Below are positions 1 to 8,116 of a DNA stretch of 64,000 bases, one piece after another. The notes below the pieces were generated by a model that saw nothing but the letters and a program-made list of their open reading frames with translations, did not search any database and had not been told where the DNA came from. How positions within the stretch are numbered: the first letter of the stretch is position 1; each line of letters starts with the position of its first letter. A program made the position numbers and the translations under genes. Source of the DNA: Gemmatimonadota bacterium (lineage in GTDB: Bacteria > Gemmatimonadota > Gemmatimonadetes > Gemmatimonadales > GWC2-71-9). The stretch covers positions 1-64,000 of the forward strand of contig JAPULZ010000204.1 in the NCBI GenBank assembly GCA_027294455.1, given 5' to 3'.

Positions 1-611
1 CTCCGGAACAACACGATCTATACGACGGGCGCTTCGTCCTGACGGGCGGCCGCATCTATCAGGCCGGCACGCTCTCGGATACTCCCCCCTGGGATCACAT
101 GGGGAACGACGCTGCAAATGTGCGGTCTGTTGAGGGCAATGTGGAGGTCGACGTCGACGAGGTCAACAACACCGGCACGTTTCGGGCCGAGCTCCAGTTG
201 CCCGAAGGGGAGTACGTGATCGAGCTGGAGCAGTTTGTAGAGTTCTCGCCGTGCCAGGACGGTGGAATCGCGGCATTCCTGTTCGAGCATGGGGATGCCG
301 GATGCGGCGACGCCAACTGGCCCAAGAGTCTCCTCTACGTGGCGGGCTGGGGCACAGGATCGGCCACGCTCAACGGGCAGGCGTTGTATGAGGACTACCA
401 GATTCACTTCATGGTGACACAGGGCATGCGCGACCGTGAGAGTTTACGGGTGAACTACCCCTTGGAGAACAAGACATCGCCGGCGGGTGCCGTGAACCCC
501 GCGTTGCAGCAACTGGATTTTTATATCCGCAGTCCAGAGCGCAACGACGAGAACCATCCGGATCGAGAAGTGTTCGATCACTTCTTCGCGATGGAGGTCA
601 CCTGGCGCTGA
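1..611 (+). CDS. Hypothetical protein, 3' part only
   Basis: The reading frame is open from base 3 to the TGA at 609-611, so the gene starts before the window and only about 202 C-terminal residues are seen. The visible part is acidic (a VDVDEV stretch), has a few cysteines (in SPCQDGG and GDAGCGD) and alternates polar and hydrophobic residues as in a beta-sandwich. I see no catalytic motif and no membrane segment, and I do not recognise the family. A secreted or periplasmic beta-rich protein is a guess. It converges on the permease gene that ends at 686. Confidence 0.6.
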   Translation, partial: PEQHDLYDGRFVLTGGRIYQAGTLSDTPPWDHMGNDAANVRSVEGNVEVDVDEVNNTGTFRAELQLPEGEYVIELEQFVEFSPCQDGGIAAFLFEHGDAGCGDANWPKSLLYVAGWGTGSATLNGQALYEDYQIHFMVTQGMRDRESLRVNYPLENKTSPAGAVNPALQQLDFYIRSPERNDENHPDREVFDHFFAMEVTWR

Positions 612-665
612 GTGACCACCTCCATTGATAATCCAAGGTAAAAATAGCGTTGGTTGACTCCGACG

Positions 666-679
666 CACACGGCCGTGTG
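666..679. repeat. 14-bp perfect palindrome in convergent gap
   Basis: CACACGGCCGTGTG lies between two convergent genes, just beyond the permease stop. It has no loop and no T-run, so it is not a typical terminator. A protein-binding site or chance are both possible. Confidence 0.3.
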
Positions 680-685
680 AACACA

Positions 686-3349
686 CTATACCGACCGCAG
701 GACCTTCGCCGGATCGAGCCGGCTGGCGCGCCACGCCGGCCAGTAACTCGCCGACAAAGCCGTGACCGCCATGAGCCCTACGACAGACACCAACGTCACG
801 GGATCAGCGGGCTCGACGCCGTACAGCAGAGAGCCGATGGCGCGACCTCCCGCAAACGCCCCGGCAACACCCAGCGCCAATCCGACCAACACGAACGACA
901 CGTTGTGGTACAACAGCCCCCGAACGATGTCGCGCATGGGCGCGCCGAGTGCCATGCGGATTCCGATCTCCCGAGTGCGAAACCGGGCCGCCTGGGCAGC
1001 GACCCCGTACACGCCCACCGCGGCGAGGACCAACGCGGCGATCGCAAAGATTCCCAGCAACGTCATGAGAAAGTTATCCGATGCCCGCGCGTCCGAGGCA
1101 ACCTCATCCATCGTGCGGATCCGCACGAGAGGAATCTCCCCGTCCAGGTCGGCCAGCGTCGCGCGCACCGCCGGCACGAGGTTGAGAGGATCGACTCCGG
1201 TCTTCACCGCGATCCGCACCGCATTCGGCATATCGCCGCGGAGATGCGCGATCACCTCGGGCAACGGATCCGAGGTGATCGACATCCGCTCATTCCCCAC
1301 AACTCCCACGATCGGATACCAGTACGAGGTCTCTGAAGGCGTGCGATCGAACACGATGCGCTGCCCCACGGGGTGGTCGTCAGGGAAGTATCGGTCGGCG
1401 AAGGCCTGATTCACGACGACCGGCACGGCCTCGCCGGGGCCGATGCCTACATCGAACATGCGTCCGGACACGACCGGGATGCCCATGGTGCCGAAGTAGC
1501 CGGGGCTCGCCTCGCGGTGGCGAACGTCGACGCCAAACTGGTCGACCTCCCACCCCTCGATCGTGAAATCACTGGTCCACGCAAACCCCGTATACGGCAA
1601 CCGCCGCACCGCTCCCGCGTCGATCACTCCGGGCACCCCGCGGAGCCGCTCGACAAACTGCATAACGAAATCGGCTCGCGCACGACCGCTCGGATAGGAT
1701 CCGGCAGGCGGCCGTATTTGGAAGGTGAGGACGTTTTCGGTATCAACCCCGGGATCGATTCGCCGCAACTCACCGATACTCCTGACCATCAACCCGGCTC
1801 CCACTGCGAGCACGACGGCCAAGCCGATCTCCCCGGAGATGAGGCTGTTGGCCGCAAGGAAACGCCGTCGTCCGCCGGTGCCGGTCCGTGACCCGTCGGT
1901 GAGCTGCTCGGCGACCTTCAAGCTGCCGCTCCGCACGGCGGGTAGGGTCCCGAACAGCAACGCGCTCAATCCACAAACGGCGCCGGCAAAGGCCACGAGC
2001 CGTCCATCGAGGCGAAACGCGAGGTCGGACAGCTCGGGTGGACTCAGAGTGGAAAGCCACGCCAATCCCAATGCGCCGATCACCGACCCCACCACTGTTC
2101 CCGCAATCGCCACGACCACACTCTCGGTGAACACCTGCCGCACGATTCGTCCCCGGCCCGCACCCAGCGCGACCCGCACCGCAATCTCCTGCCGCCGGTC
2201 CACCGCTCGTGCCAGAAAGAGGTTGGCCACGTTGGCGCACACGATCACCTGTAACACCAGCACCGCGCCGAGCAGCAAGAGCATGGACGAACGCCGGTCG
2301 CCTACGAGAAATGTGTGGAGCGGGGTGATTCCGGTCTGCATGCCGCGATTGGTCTTGGGATACTCCTGTTCCAACTGGGCGGCCACGGCGGCCAGCTCGG
2401 ACCGCGCCTGATCGTGCGTCACCCCCGGTCGCAGCCGCGCAATGGCGCGCACGACGTGGGCCTGCCGGAACCACACGGCATCCCGATACCGCGCCATCCA
2501 GGAGAAGGTCGTCCACATCTCCGCGTCGTTGATGCCGTACCGGAACCCGGAGCCCATGACCCCGATCACCTCGTAGCCAATGCCGTCCAGCCGGATCGCG
2601 CGGCCGATCATGTCGGGATCGGCGCTGAAGTACCGTTGCCAGGCATCGTAGCTCAGCACCAGCAGCCCTTCAGACCACGTTTCGTCCTCCGTGAACGTGC
2701 GGCCGAGGAGCGGGGGCACACCCAGCAGGGAAAACGCATTGCCGGACACGCTGGAAAGAGCCACCTGGACCGGCTCACCGTCGGCGGAGAGGGCGACCCC
2801 ACTGGTGAAATCGCTGACGAACGCAACGTCCTGGAACGGGGCAACCCGCTTGCGCCAATCCTGCACGTTGGCGGGCGCGGCGTGGACCTGTTCCCATCCT
2901 CGCTCCTGATTCGATTCCCACAGCATCACGAGGCGGTCCGGCCGATCGAACGGAAGGGGTCGGAGCACGACCTCGTTGACGGCCGAGAAGATGGCCTTCG
3001 TGGCGCCGATTCCCACCCCGAGCGTCAACAACACGACGAGCGTGAATCCCGGCGTGCGCTTGAGGTTGCGGAGGGTGAACCGGATGTCTTGGAGTAGCGC
3101 GGTCACGAGCGTGCCTCCAGGTCGGCGAGGTTGTGGCCGCGGACGCCGTCTAATCGTTGAAGCCCACGTACTGTGTGCAATGGATCGGACGGCCTGCGAC
3201 CAGTACCACCGGCGTGCGCCAGATCTTTCCCTCGCCAGAACGAACCGGCGAAACTCTTCGTCCAGATCTCCGATCACGAACTCGCGCACATCACGCGGCA
3301 GAAACCGTCGCAGGAGGAGCCGGGCAAGCCGCGGCGGGGACGCACCCAT
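686..3349 (-). CDS. ADOP-type ABC transporter permease (double FtsX/MacB)
   Basis: This 887-residue protein has the layout of the ADOP permeases described from Acidobacteria. A charged N-terminal prefix of about 70 residues (DVREFVIGDLDEEFRR) is followed by two MacB-like halves. Half one has a transmembrane helix near 100-128 (TLGVGIGATKAIFSAVNEVV), a periplasmic MacB_PCD domain and an FtsX domain near 345-460 (EIAVRVALGAGRGRI). Half two repeats this and ends with a second FtsX domain (REIGIRMALGAPMRDI). No ATPase is encoded beside it, which is normal for the type. The substrate is unknown; macrolide or lipid export is only inferred from MacB. The start lies 3 bases after the stop of the upstream PadR gene, so the two form one operon, probably repressed by that PadR. 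Confidence 0.9.
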   Translation of the reverse strand: MGASPPRLARLLLRRFLPRDVREFVIGDLDEEFRRFVLARERSGARRWYWSQAVRSIAHSTWASTIRRRPRPQPRRPGGTLVTALLQDIRFTLRNLKRTPGFTLVVLLTLGVGIGATKAIFSAVNEVVLRPLPFDRPDRLVMLWESNQERGWEQVHAAPANVQDWRKRVAPFQDVAFVSDFTSGVALSADGEPVQVALSSVSGNAFSLLGVPPLLGRTFTEDETWSEGLLVLSYDAWQRYFSADPDMIGRAIRLDGIGYEVIGVMGSGFRYGINDAEMWTTFSWMARYRDAVWFRQAHVVRAIARLRPGVTHDQARSELAAVAAQLEQEYPKTNRGMQTGITPLHTFLVGDRRSSMLLLLGAVLVLQVIVCANVANLFLARAVDRRQEIAVRVALGAGRGRIVRQVFTESVVVAIAGTVVGSVIGALGLAWLSTLSPPELSDLAFRLDGRLVAFAGAVCGLSALLFGTLPAVRSGSLKVAEQLTDGSRTGTGGRRRFLAANSLISGEIGLAVVLAVGAGLMVRSIGELRRIDPGVDTENVLTFQIRPPAGSYPSGRARADFVMQFVERLRGVPGVIDAGAVRRLPYTGFAWTSDFTIEGWEVDQFGVDVRHREASPGYFGTMGIPVVSGRMFDVGIGPGEAVPVVVNQAFADRYFPDDHPVGQRIVFDRTPSETSYWYPIVGVVGNERMSITSDPLPEVIAHLRGDMPNAVRIAVKTGVDPLNLVPAVRATLADLDGEIPLVRIRTMDEVASDARASDNFLMTLLGIFAIAALVLAAVGVYGVAAQAARFRTREIGIRMALGAPMRDIVRGLLYHNVSFVLVGLALGVAGAFAGGRAIGSLLYGVEPADPVTLVSVVGLMAVTALSASYWPAWRASRLDPAKVLRSV

Positions 3350-3352
3350 GCG

Positions 3353-3709
3353 TCAACGATCTCCCGCCACATGCGCGCGTTGGGCCAGGTCCGCGAGTTG
3401 GGGTATGAGCCCGCGGGCCATGCGCCTGACGTCCTCGTAGGCACGGTACAATTCGGCAGCTCCTTCGGGCTCCAGTTGGTAGTAGCGTCGCCGCTGACCG
3501 GTGCGTTCGGGAACTGTTTCCCCGGGCCAGGAGCAGACGAGTCCGCGGTTCTCCAGCCGGCCGAGCGTGGTGTAAACAGCGCCCGCAGACACGTCGCGCC
3601 CGGTCCTCCGCTCCACCTCCTGACGGATGGTCATCCCGTACGCCTCTTCCCCCAACCGCAGGACGGCCAGAAGGATCAGTTGTTCGAACTCACCCAGCGC
3701 ACGCCGCAT
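3353..3709 (-). CDS. PadR family transcriptional regulator
   Basis: A 118-residue winged-helix protein. The PadR core is plain: GEFEQLILLAVLRLGEEAYG, then the recognition region SAGAVYTTLGRLENRGLV and the wing RRRYYQLEPEG. The start at 3709 is preceded by AGGAGG at 7-base spacing; a GTG 33 codons upstream is in frame but would put the promoter and operator inside the gene. It is cotranscribed with the permease gene 3 bases downstream. PadR proteins of this type usually repress their own operon, and the promoter carries a matching dyad at 3727-3761. The inducer is unknown. Confidence 0.93.
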   Translation of the reverse strand: MRRALGEFEQLILLAVLRLGEEAYGMTIRQEVERRTGRDVSAGAVYTTLGRLENRGLVCSWPGETVPERTGQRRRYYQLEPEGAAELYRAYEDVRRMARGLIPQLADLAQRAHVAGDR

Positions 3710-3726
3710 CACGACCTCCTGGATAG

Positions 3727-3768
3727 CTACACTGTAGTATCCTATGAGCCCTACAGTGTAGTTGTCAA
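3727..3768 (-). promoter_or_regulatory. Promoter with PadR-type double operator
   Basis: Read on the minus strand, TTGACA (3763-3768) and TAGGAT (3739-3744) stand 18 bases apart. CTACACTGTAG and its exact inverse lie at 3727-3737 and 3751-3761, centres 24 bp apart; one sits in the -35/-10 spacer and the other just after the -10. The TACA...TGTA core resembles PadR and BlaI operators. Placement fits repression of the padR-permease operon. That PadR binds here is inferred. Confidence 0.7.
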
Positions 3769-3788
3769 GACTCTTGACGTATTCACAG

Positions 3789-3817
3789 TTGTTATCATGC
3801 TGAAACACAGATATTGT
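3789..3817 (+). promoter_or_regulatory. Candidate promoter for the 3870 gene
   Basis: TTGTTA (3789-3794) and TATTGT (3812-3817) are 17 bases apart, each 4 of 6 to consensus. ACAGA/TCTGT arms flank the -10. The site lies in the divergent gap, back to back with the PadR promoter, so that dyad could affect both directions. Confidence 0.35.
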
Positions 3818-3869
3818 CTGTCAGCAGCCGATGGGCAGATCTATTAGTTCACTTGATGGAGGTGGCGGG

Positions 3870-4913
3870 TTGAACAGCCGGAAGGCACTCCTGCTTTGGA
3901 CCATCCTCCTGCTGGGCGCCGCCCACGCCGATGCCACGGCGCAGTTGGCGCGCGAAGTCGCAACGCCCGCCAATTTCATCTACTTCGGTCTTGAGCGCTC
4001 TCGCATTGCGGAGGCCGAGTTCCTGGACACCGAAGCAATCGTCGGCGCGCAGTTGAAGTACACATGGCGAGAGCTGGAGCCCGATCGTGATCGATACGAG
4101 CTGCAGCCGGTACTGCAGGATCTCGCGTTCCTCGAACGGCATGGCAAGCGTCTCTTCATACAGCTGCAAGATGTTTCCTTCGAGGAGGCGATCGTCAACG
4201 TTCCGGACTATCTGCGCAATGACCCGGTGTTCGGGGGCGGCGTGGCGCGCCAGTATGCATTCGAAGATGACGACGAATCGGTCCCCATCGCCGAGGGATG
4301 GGTAGCGCGGCGGTGGGATCCTGCCGTGCGCGATCGCTTTGTAAAACTGCTCAGTGCGCTTGGTGAGGTGCTGGACGGGCGCATCGAAGGGCTGAGCCTC
4401 GCCGAGACGTCCATCGGTTTTGGCGAATCCGGAGAGCTCCATCCTCCGGGTTTTAGCTTCGAGAGTTATCTGGAAGGCCTGAAGGCGATCATGACGGCAG
4501 CCGGAGACATATTCCGCGAGTCCCGTGTGATCCTGTATGCGAACTTCATGCCGGGGGAAGGTCTGCCACGGCGCGACCAGGGCTATCTGCGACGCATTTA
4601 TGAGCACGCAGACCGCGTCGGAGTGGGAGTAGGTGGGCCCGATCTTCTTCCACACCGGCCGTGGCAGCAGGCGCACAGCTATCCCCTCATTGCGGCGCGG
4701 GCCCCGCACACGGTGGCCGGCAGCGCCGTGCAGTGGGGGAACCTCGATGACAGGAATCGCGAGACCGGCGAGCGGGTCACGGTGGATGAGCTGTACCGCT
4801 TCGCGCGTGACGGGCTCCGTCTCGACTACATCTTCTGGGGAACCCAAGAGCCGCACTACTCCGATGAGATCCTTCCGTACCTGCGCAACCTGGCCCGGGG
4901 CGGCGAACGCTGA
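3870..4913 (+). CDS. Secreted TIM-barrel glycoside-hydrolase-like protein
   Basis: About 347 residues. I chose the TTG at 3870: GGAGG precedes it at 8 bases, and translation then opens with a clear signal peptide (NSRKALLLWTILLLGAAHA). An ATG 13 codons upstream gives a poor leader. The mature part reads like a clan-A (beta/alpha)8 hydrolase: the KYTWRELEPDRDRYEL segment is typical of GH5-like enzymes. Candidate catalytic glutamates are in SLAETSIGFGE and WGTQEP. Residues such as DYIFWGTQEPHYSDEI near the end fit strand 8. No CAZy family can be named from sight, so the substrate is unknown. It is divergent from the PadR operon and shows no operon partner. Confidence 0.65.
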   Translation: MNSRKALLLWTILLLGAAHADATAQLAREVATPANFIYFGLERSRIAEAEFLDTEAIVGAQLKYTWRELEPDRDRYELQPVLQDLAFLERHGKRLFIQLQDVSFEEAIVNVPDYLRNDPVFGGGVARQYAFEDDDESVPIAEGWVARRWDPAVRDRFVKLLSALGEVLDGRIEGLSLAETSIGFGESGELHPPGFSFESYLEGLKAIMTAAGDIFRESRVILYANFMPGEGLPRRDQGYLRRIYEHADRVGVGVGGPDLLPHRPWQQAHSYPLIAARAPHTVAGSAVQWGNLDDRNRETGERVTVDELYRFARDGLRLDYIFWGTQEPHYSDEILPYLRNLARGGER

Positions 4914-5065
4914 GCGAGGCGGATCGATTCCCACCCCGTTGGTAGATTCGTTAGGTCTCTCCATGAAAGCGTCCGCCTCAAGAGCCGTAACAGACCTTGG
5001 GGGTGACACGCTGATTACCTTGGAAGAGGCCGAGGTCCTGATGGCCGTTCCCGGAGAGAAGCACG

Positions 5066-5971
5066 ATGTCCATCCGACCAATCAAACAAATCGTACAAGC
5101 CCAACCCACCATGGAGGGTGCCGGTGTAAGACTCCGCCGAGCCTTCGGCTTCGGCAACACCGACGACTTCGACCCGTTTTTGCTCCTGGATGACTTCCGG
5201 AACGAGAACCCTGAAGACTACCTCGCCGGCTTCCCCTGGCACCCCCACCGGGGCATCGAGACAATCACCTACGTCCTGGCCGGCACGGTAAACCACGGCG
5301 ACAGCCTCGGCAACACCGGTACCCTGGGCGCCGGCGACGTGCAGTGGATGACCGCCGGCAGCGGCATCCTCCACCAGGAGATGCCCCGGGGAAACCAGCA
5401 GGGCCAGATGCACGGCTTTCAGCTCTGGGCCAACCTGCCGTCCTCACTCAAGATGACGACGCCCCGTTACCAAGACATTCTCTCAAAGGACATTCCCGAG
5501 GTAACCGACGATGACGGCACCAAGGTGCGGGTCATCTGCGGTGATTTCTGGGGCAAGTCCGGCCCGGTGGACGGCATCGCGGCAGACCCGCGTTATCTCG
5601 ACGTCTCGGTCCCGCCCGGCCAGCGGAAGACCTTGCCCGTTGAGACCGACCGCCACGGTTTCGCCTACGTGTTCGGGGGCGCCGGAACATTTCGGGACGC
5701 GTCCGATCCAATGGCGGTCAAAACGGAAAACGTCGGCGACGGCCCGGAGACGATCACATACGAGGCGGGCAACCGATCTCTCGTGTTGTTCGGCCGGGGC
5801 GACGAGGTGACGGTGCAGGCGGGAGAGGAGGGCATCCGCTTCTTGCTGGTCTCGGGACGCCCCATCGAGGAACCGGTCGCCTGGCAGGGGCCGATCGTGA
5901 TGAACACCGACGAGGAGCTCCGGCAAGCCTACCACGAGCTGCACGACGGTTCTTTCATCAAGCACCCATGA
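5066..5971 (+). CDS. Pirin family protein
   Basis: A 301-residue bicupin. The N-terminal cupin carries the pirin metal site: His59 and His61 in PWHPHRGIETIT, then His103 and Glu105 in GSGILHQEM, matching the four iron ligands of human pirin. The C-terminal cupin (from about 170) lacks these ligands, as usual. Some bacterial pirins have quercetin dioxygenase activity and others act as redox-linked regulators; the sequence does not decide which applies here. GAGAGAAG stands before the ATG. The stop overlaps the ATG of the broken gene at 5968, so the two were probably one transcript. Confidence 0.92.
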   Translation: MSIRPIKQIVQAQPTMEGAGVRLRRAFGFGNTDDFDPFLLLDDFRNENPEDYLAGFPWHPHRGIETITYVLAGTVNHGDSLGNTGTLGAGDVQWMTAGSGILHQEMPRGNQQGQMHGFQLWANLPSSLKMTTPRYQDILSKDIPEVTDDDGTKVRVICGDFWGKSGPVDGIAADPRYLDVSVPPGQRKTLPVETDRHGFAYVFGGAGTFRDASDPMAVKTENVGDGPETITYEAGNRSLVLFGRGDEVTVQAGEEGIRFLLVSGRPIEEPVAWQGPIVMNTDEELRQAYHELHDGSFIKHP

Positions 5972-6331
5972 GAACGCTGGTCCTGGCCCTGACCATGACC
6001 GTCGGGGCAGTGAGCCTCGCCGGCGCCCAGAGTGCGGCGCCCATTTTGGAGTTCCGCAACGGGTTCTGGGTGAACCTCCATCACTTCCTATGAACGCGGC
6101 GTGCGATTCCCCAGGGACTTCACCCACGCGCTGATCTTCTACACGGCCGGCGTGCTCGTGCAGCAGGTAGTTCCGGGACACGTCCCGTGTGCTGAGCAGT
6201 ACGGCCTCTGGGAACGCCTGGTTCCGGGGATCAAGCCCCACCTCGACGAACATTGGCTGCCCTATCTGAGGGGTGAGGGAACGTTCGGGGAAGCGGTGGG
6301 TGACTTGATGGTGGCTCTTAGCGGCGCATGA
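5968..6331 (+). pseudogene. Frameshifted remnant of a secreted hypothetical protein
   Basis: Frame 1 starts at the ATG overlapping the pirin stop and encodes a signal peptide (RTLVLALTMTVGAVSLAGAQ), then NGFWVNLHHFL and a TGA at 6091-6093. One frame over, the sequence continues without a gap as YERGVRFPRDFTHALIFYTAG to the TGA at 6329-6331, so HHFL and YE are joined across the frame change. The total of about 120 residues looks short for a protein with such widely spaced blocks, which suggests an internal deletion as well. I recall similar blocks in larger hypothetical proteins of these phyla but cannot confirm it here. A sequencing error at about 6088 is the alternative. Confidence 0.6.
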
Positions 6332-7674
6332 TCGCCCACCTCGCCCGGTTCTGGCTCACCTTCGAGAGTCCAGTGAACCGCGCAGCGTATCTCAAGCACG
6401 GATTCGCGCTGGCACTCCTCAAGTACGGTGGTGACGCTCTCCTGGTCGGGACAGGCACTGGCGCGTTCTGGTCGCCGTTCGATTACATGCAATCGGTCCC
6501 GTTTCTCCTCGACGAGACATTTGCCAACGCGCCAGGCTACCTCGCCCCGGCCCTCGCGGTGTGGACGATGCCGTTCCTGTGGATCGGCGTCACCATGTCC
6601 ATGCGTCGCGCGCTGGACGCCGGCTGGTCTGCCTGGGCGGCGTTGCTGTTCTTCGTCCCCTACGCCAACTACGGCTTGATGTTGACGTTGGCAGCATTGC
6701 CCACGAGCGGGCGGACGTCGGGGCTGCGGGTCGCTCCACGTCCCCAGGAGGCGCGTCTCCCCAGCGCACTCCTCGCCATCGGCGCCGGCTCGGCCACAGG
6801 GCTCGGCATCCTGATCCTGAGTGTCAGGCTGTTGAACAGTTATGGCCTGGCACTCTTTCTCGGAGCACCCTTCGTGATCGGTACGGTAACCGGGTTCCTG
6901 TTGTGCCGCCGATACCCGGCTTCACTGCGAGAAACGCATGAGGCGGTCACCATGACCATGCTGTTGATCGGTGGCGTGGCGTTTCTTCTCGGCACCGAGG
7001 GCGCCGTCTGTCTGCTCATGATGCTCCCGCTGGGGATCGTGTTGGCGCTGATGGGCGGTGCAATGGGACGGGCCATCGCGCGCTTGGGCACCGGGACGGC
7101 CTCGCATGCGGCCATCGTGGTACTCATGCTTCCGTCGGCGGCGGCATGGGAGGCGGGAACCGAAACGGTGGTACTCCGCGAAGTGCAGTCGGCCATCGAG
7201 ATCGACGCAACAACCGAAGTCGTGTGGAATCATGTAATCGCGTTCTCGCCACTGCCCGAGCCCACGGAACTTCTCTTCCGCCTCGGCGTCGCCTACCCCA
7301 TGCGCGCGGAGATCGAAGGCAAAGGCGTCGGCGCCATGCGATACTGCGTGTTTTCCACGGGAAGGTTCGTGGAGCCCATCACCCGCTGGGAACCGGGCCG
7401 GCGCTTGAGCTTCGACGTTATCGAGTCTCCGCCGCCCATGAAAGAATGGAGTTTCTACGAGGGCGTGGCCCCGCCCCACCTGGAAGGGTATCTGGTTCCG
7501 CGCCGCGGCGAATTTCGGTTGGTCGCGCTGCCGAACGGCAGGACGCGGCTCGAGGGCAGCACGTGGTACGAACAGCGGCTTCGCCCGGAGGGATACTGGG
7601 TGCTCTTCTCCGACGCCATCATCCGGCGGATCCATCTGCGCGTGCTAGAGCATATCGCCCTGTTGGCGGAGTAG
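6328..7674 (+). CDS. Multi-pass membrane protein with C-terminal SRPBCC (START-like) domain
   Basis: 448 residues in two parts. Residues 1-270 hold roughly eight hydrophobic helices; the first block (ALDAGWSAWAALLFFVPYANYG) looks like a DUF805 membrane unit. Residues 285-448 form a soluble SRPBCC fold: SAIEIDATTEVVWNHVIAF is the usual first strand and helix, and RLEGSTWYEQRLRPEGYWVL the last strand and helix. Such domains bind hydrophobic ligands, so a lipid-sensing or lipid-handling role at the inner membrane is plausible but inferred. The ATG overlaps the upstream stop (ATGA), so it is translationally coupled to the broken gene and belongs to the pirin transcript. Confidence 0.75.
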   Translation: MIAHLARFWLTFESPVNRAAYLKHGFALALLKYGGDALLVGTGTGAFWSPFDYMQSVPFLLDETFANAPGYLAPALAVWTMPFLWIGVTMSMRRALDAGWSAWAALLFFVPYANYGLMLTLAALPTSGRTSGLRVAPRPQEARLPSALLAIGAGSATGLGILILSVRLLNSYGLALFLGAPFVIGTVTGFLLCRRYPASLRETHEAVTMTMLLIGGVAFLLGTEGAVCLLMMLPLGIVLALMGGAMGRAIARLGTGTASHAAIVVLMLPSAAAWEAGTETVVLREVQSAIEIDATTEVVWNHVIAFSPLPEPTELLFRLGVAYPMRAEIEGKGVGAMRYCVFSTGRFVEPITRWEPGRRLSFDVIESPPPMKEWSFYEGVAPPHLEGYLVPRRGEFRLVALPNGRTRLEGSTWYEQRLRPEGYWVLFSDAIIRRIHLRVLEHIALLAE

Positions 7675-7705
7675 CTGGGATCGAGGCAGGCTGCCGGCCA
7701 CCCCC

Positions 7706-7744
7706 TGGACGATATAGACATTCTGTTTATATTCATTTTGTCTA
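7706..7744 (+). promoter_or_regulatory. Candidate promoter and inverted repeat before second padR
   Basis: TGGACG (7706-7711) and TATATT (7728-7733) are 16 bases apart. An inverted repeat TAGACA/TGTCTA (7715-7720, 7739-7744) brackets the -10. The region is strikingly AT-rich for this genome. The dyad differs from the TACACTGTA operator at 3727, so each PadR may have its own site. Confidence 0.45.
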
Positions 7745-7762
7745 CTCAGTCCCGAGGCCGCC

Positions 7763-8116
7763 GTGTCGCCCAACGCCCCCCGCCCTGCCGCGATTCTGCC
7801 CGTAAAGCCTGACGTCTTCATGGTCCTGTTGGTCCTCCTCGATGGGGAGCGGCACGGATATGGGATCATGCAGGACGCCGCCGAGCGTTCCGGAGGAGAG
7901 GTGCGGCTCCAGCCCGGAGCTTTGTACCGGATGCTGAAGCGGCTGCTCGAAGAGGGGCTGGTGGAGGAGACCACCTGCCGACAAGGCGAGCGGCGGCGCT
8001 ACTACCGCATCACAGCCCTGGGCAAGCACGTGGCCGCCGCGGAGGCCCGGCGCATGGCGCGGCTCGTGGACGCATCCCGGGCCCACGATCTGCTGGACGA
8101 CGCGAAGTACGTCTGA
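7763..8116 (+). CDS. PadR family transcriptional regulator
   Basis: 117 residues with the PadR winged helix: KPDVFMVLLVLLDGERHGYG, then QPGALYRMLKRLLEEGLVEE and the wing RRRYYRITALGKH. It starts at GTG 7763; no better start is seen. Its TGA shares one base with the ATG of the long permease gene (TGATG), so the two are coupled. By analogy with the pair at 686-3709 it probably represses this operon. The two PadR proteins are only loosely alike. Confidence 0.92.
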   Translation: MSPNAPRPAAILPVKPDVFMVLLVLLDGERHGYGIMQDAAERSGGEVRLQPGALYRMLKRLLEEGLVEETTCRQGERRRYYRITALGKHVAAAEARRMARLVDASRAHDLLDDAKYV

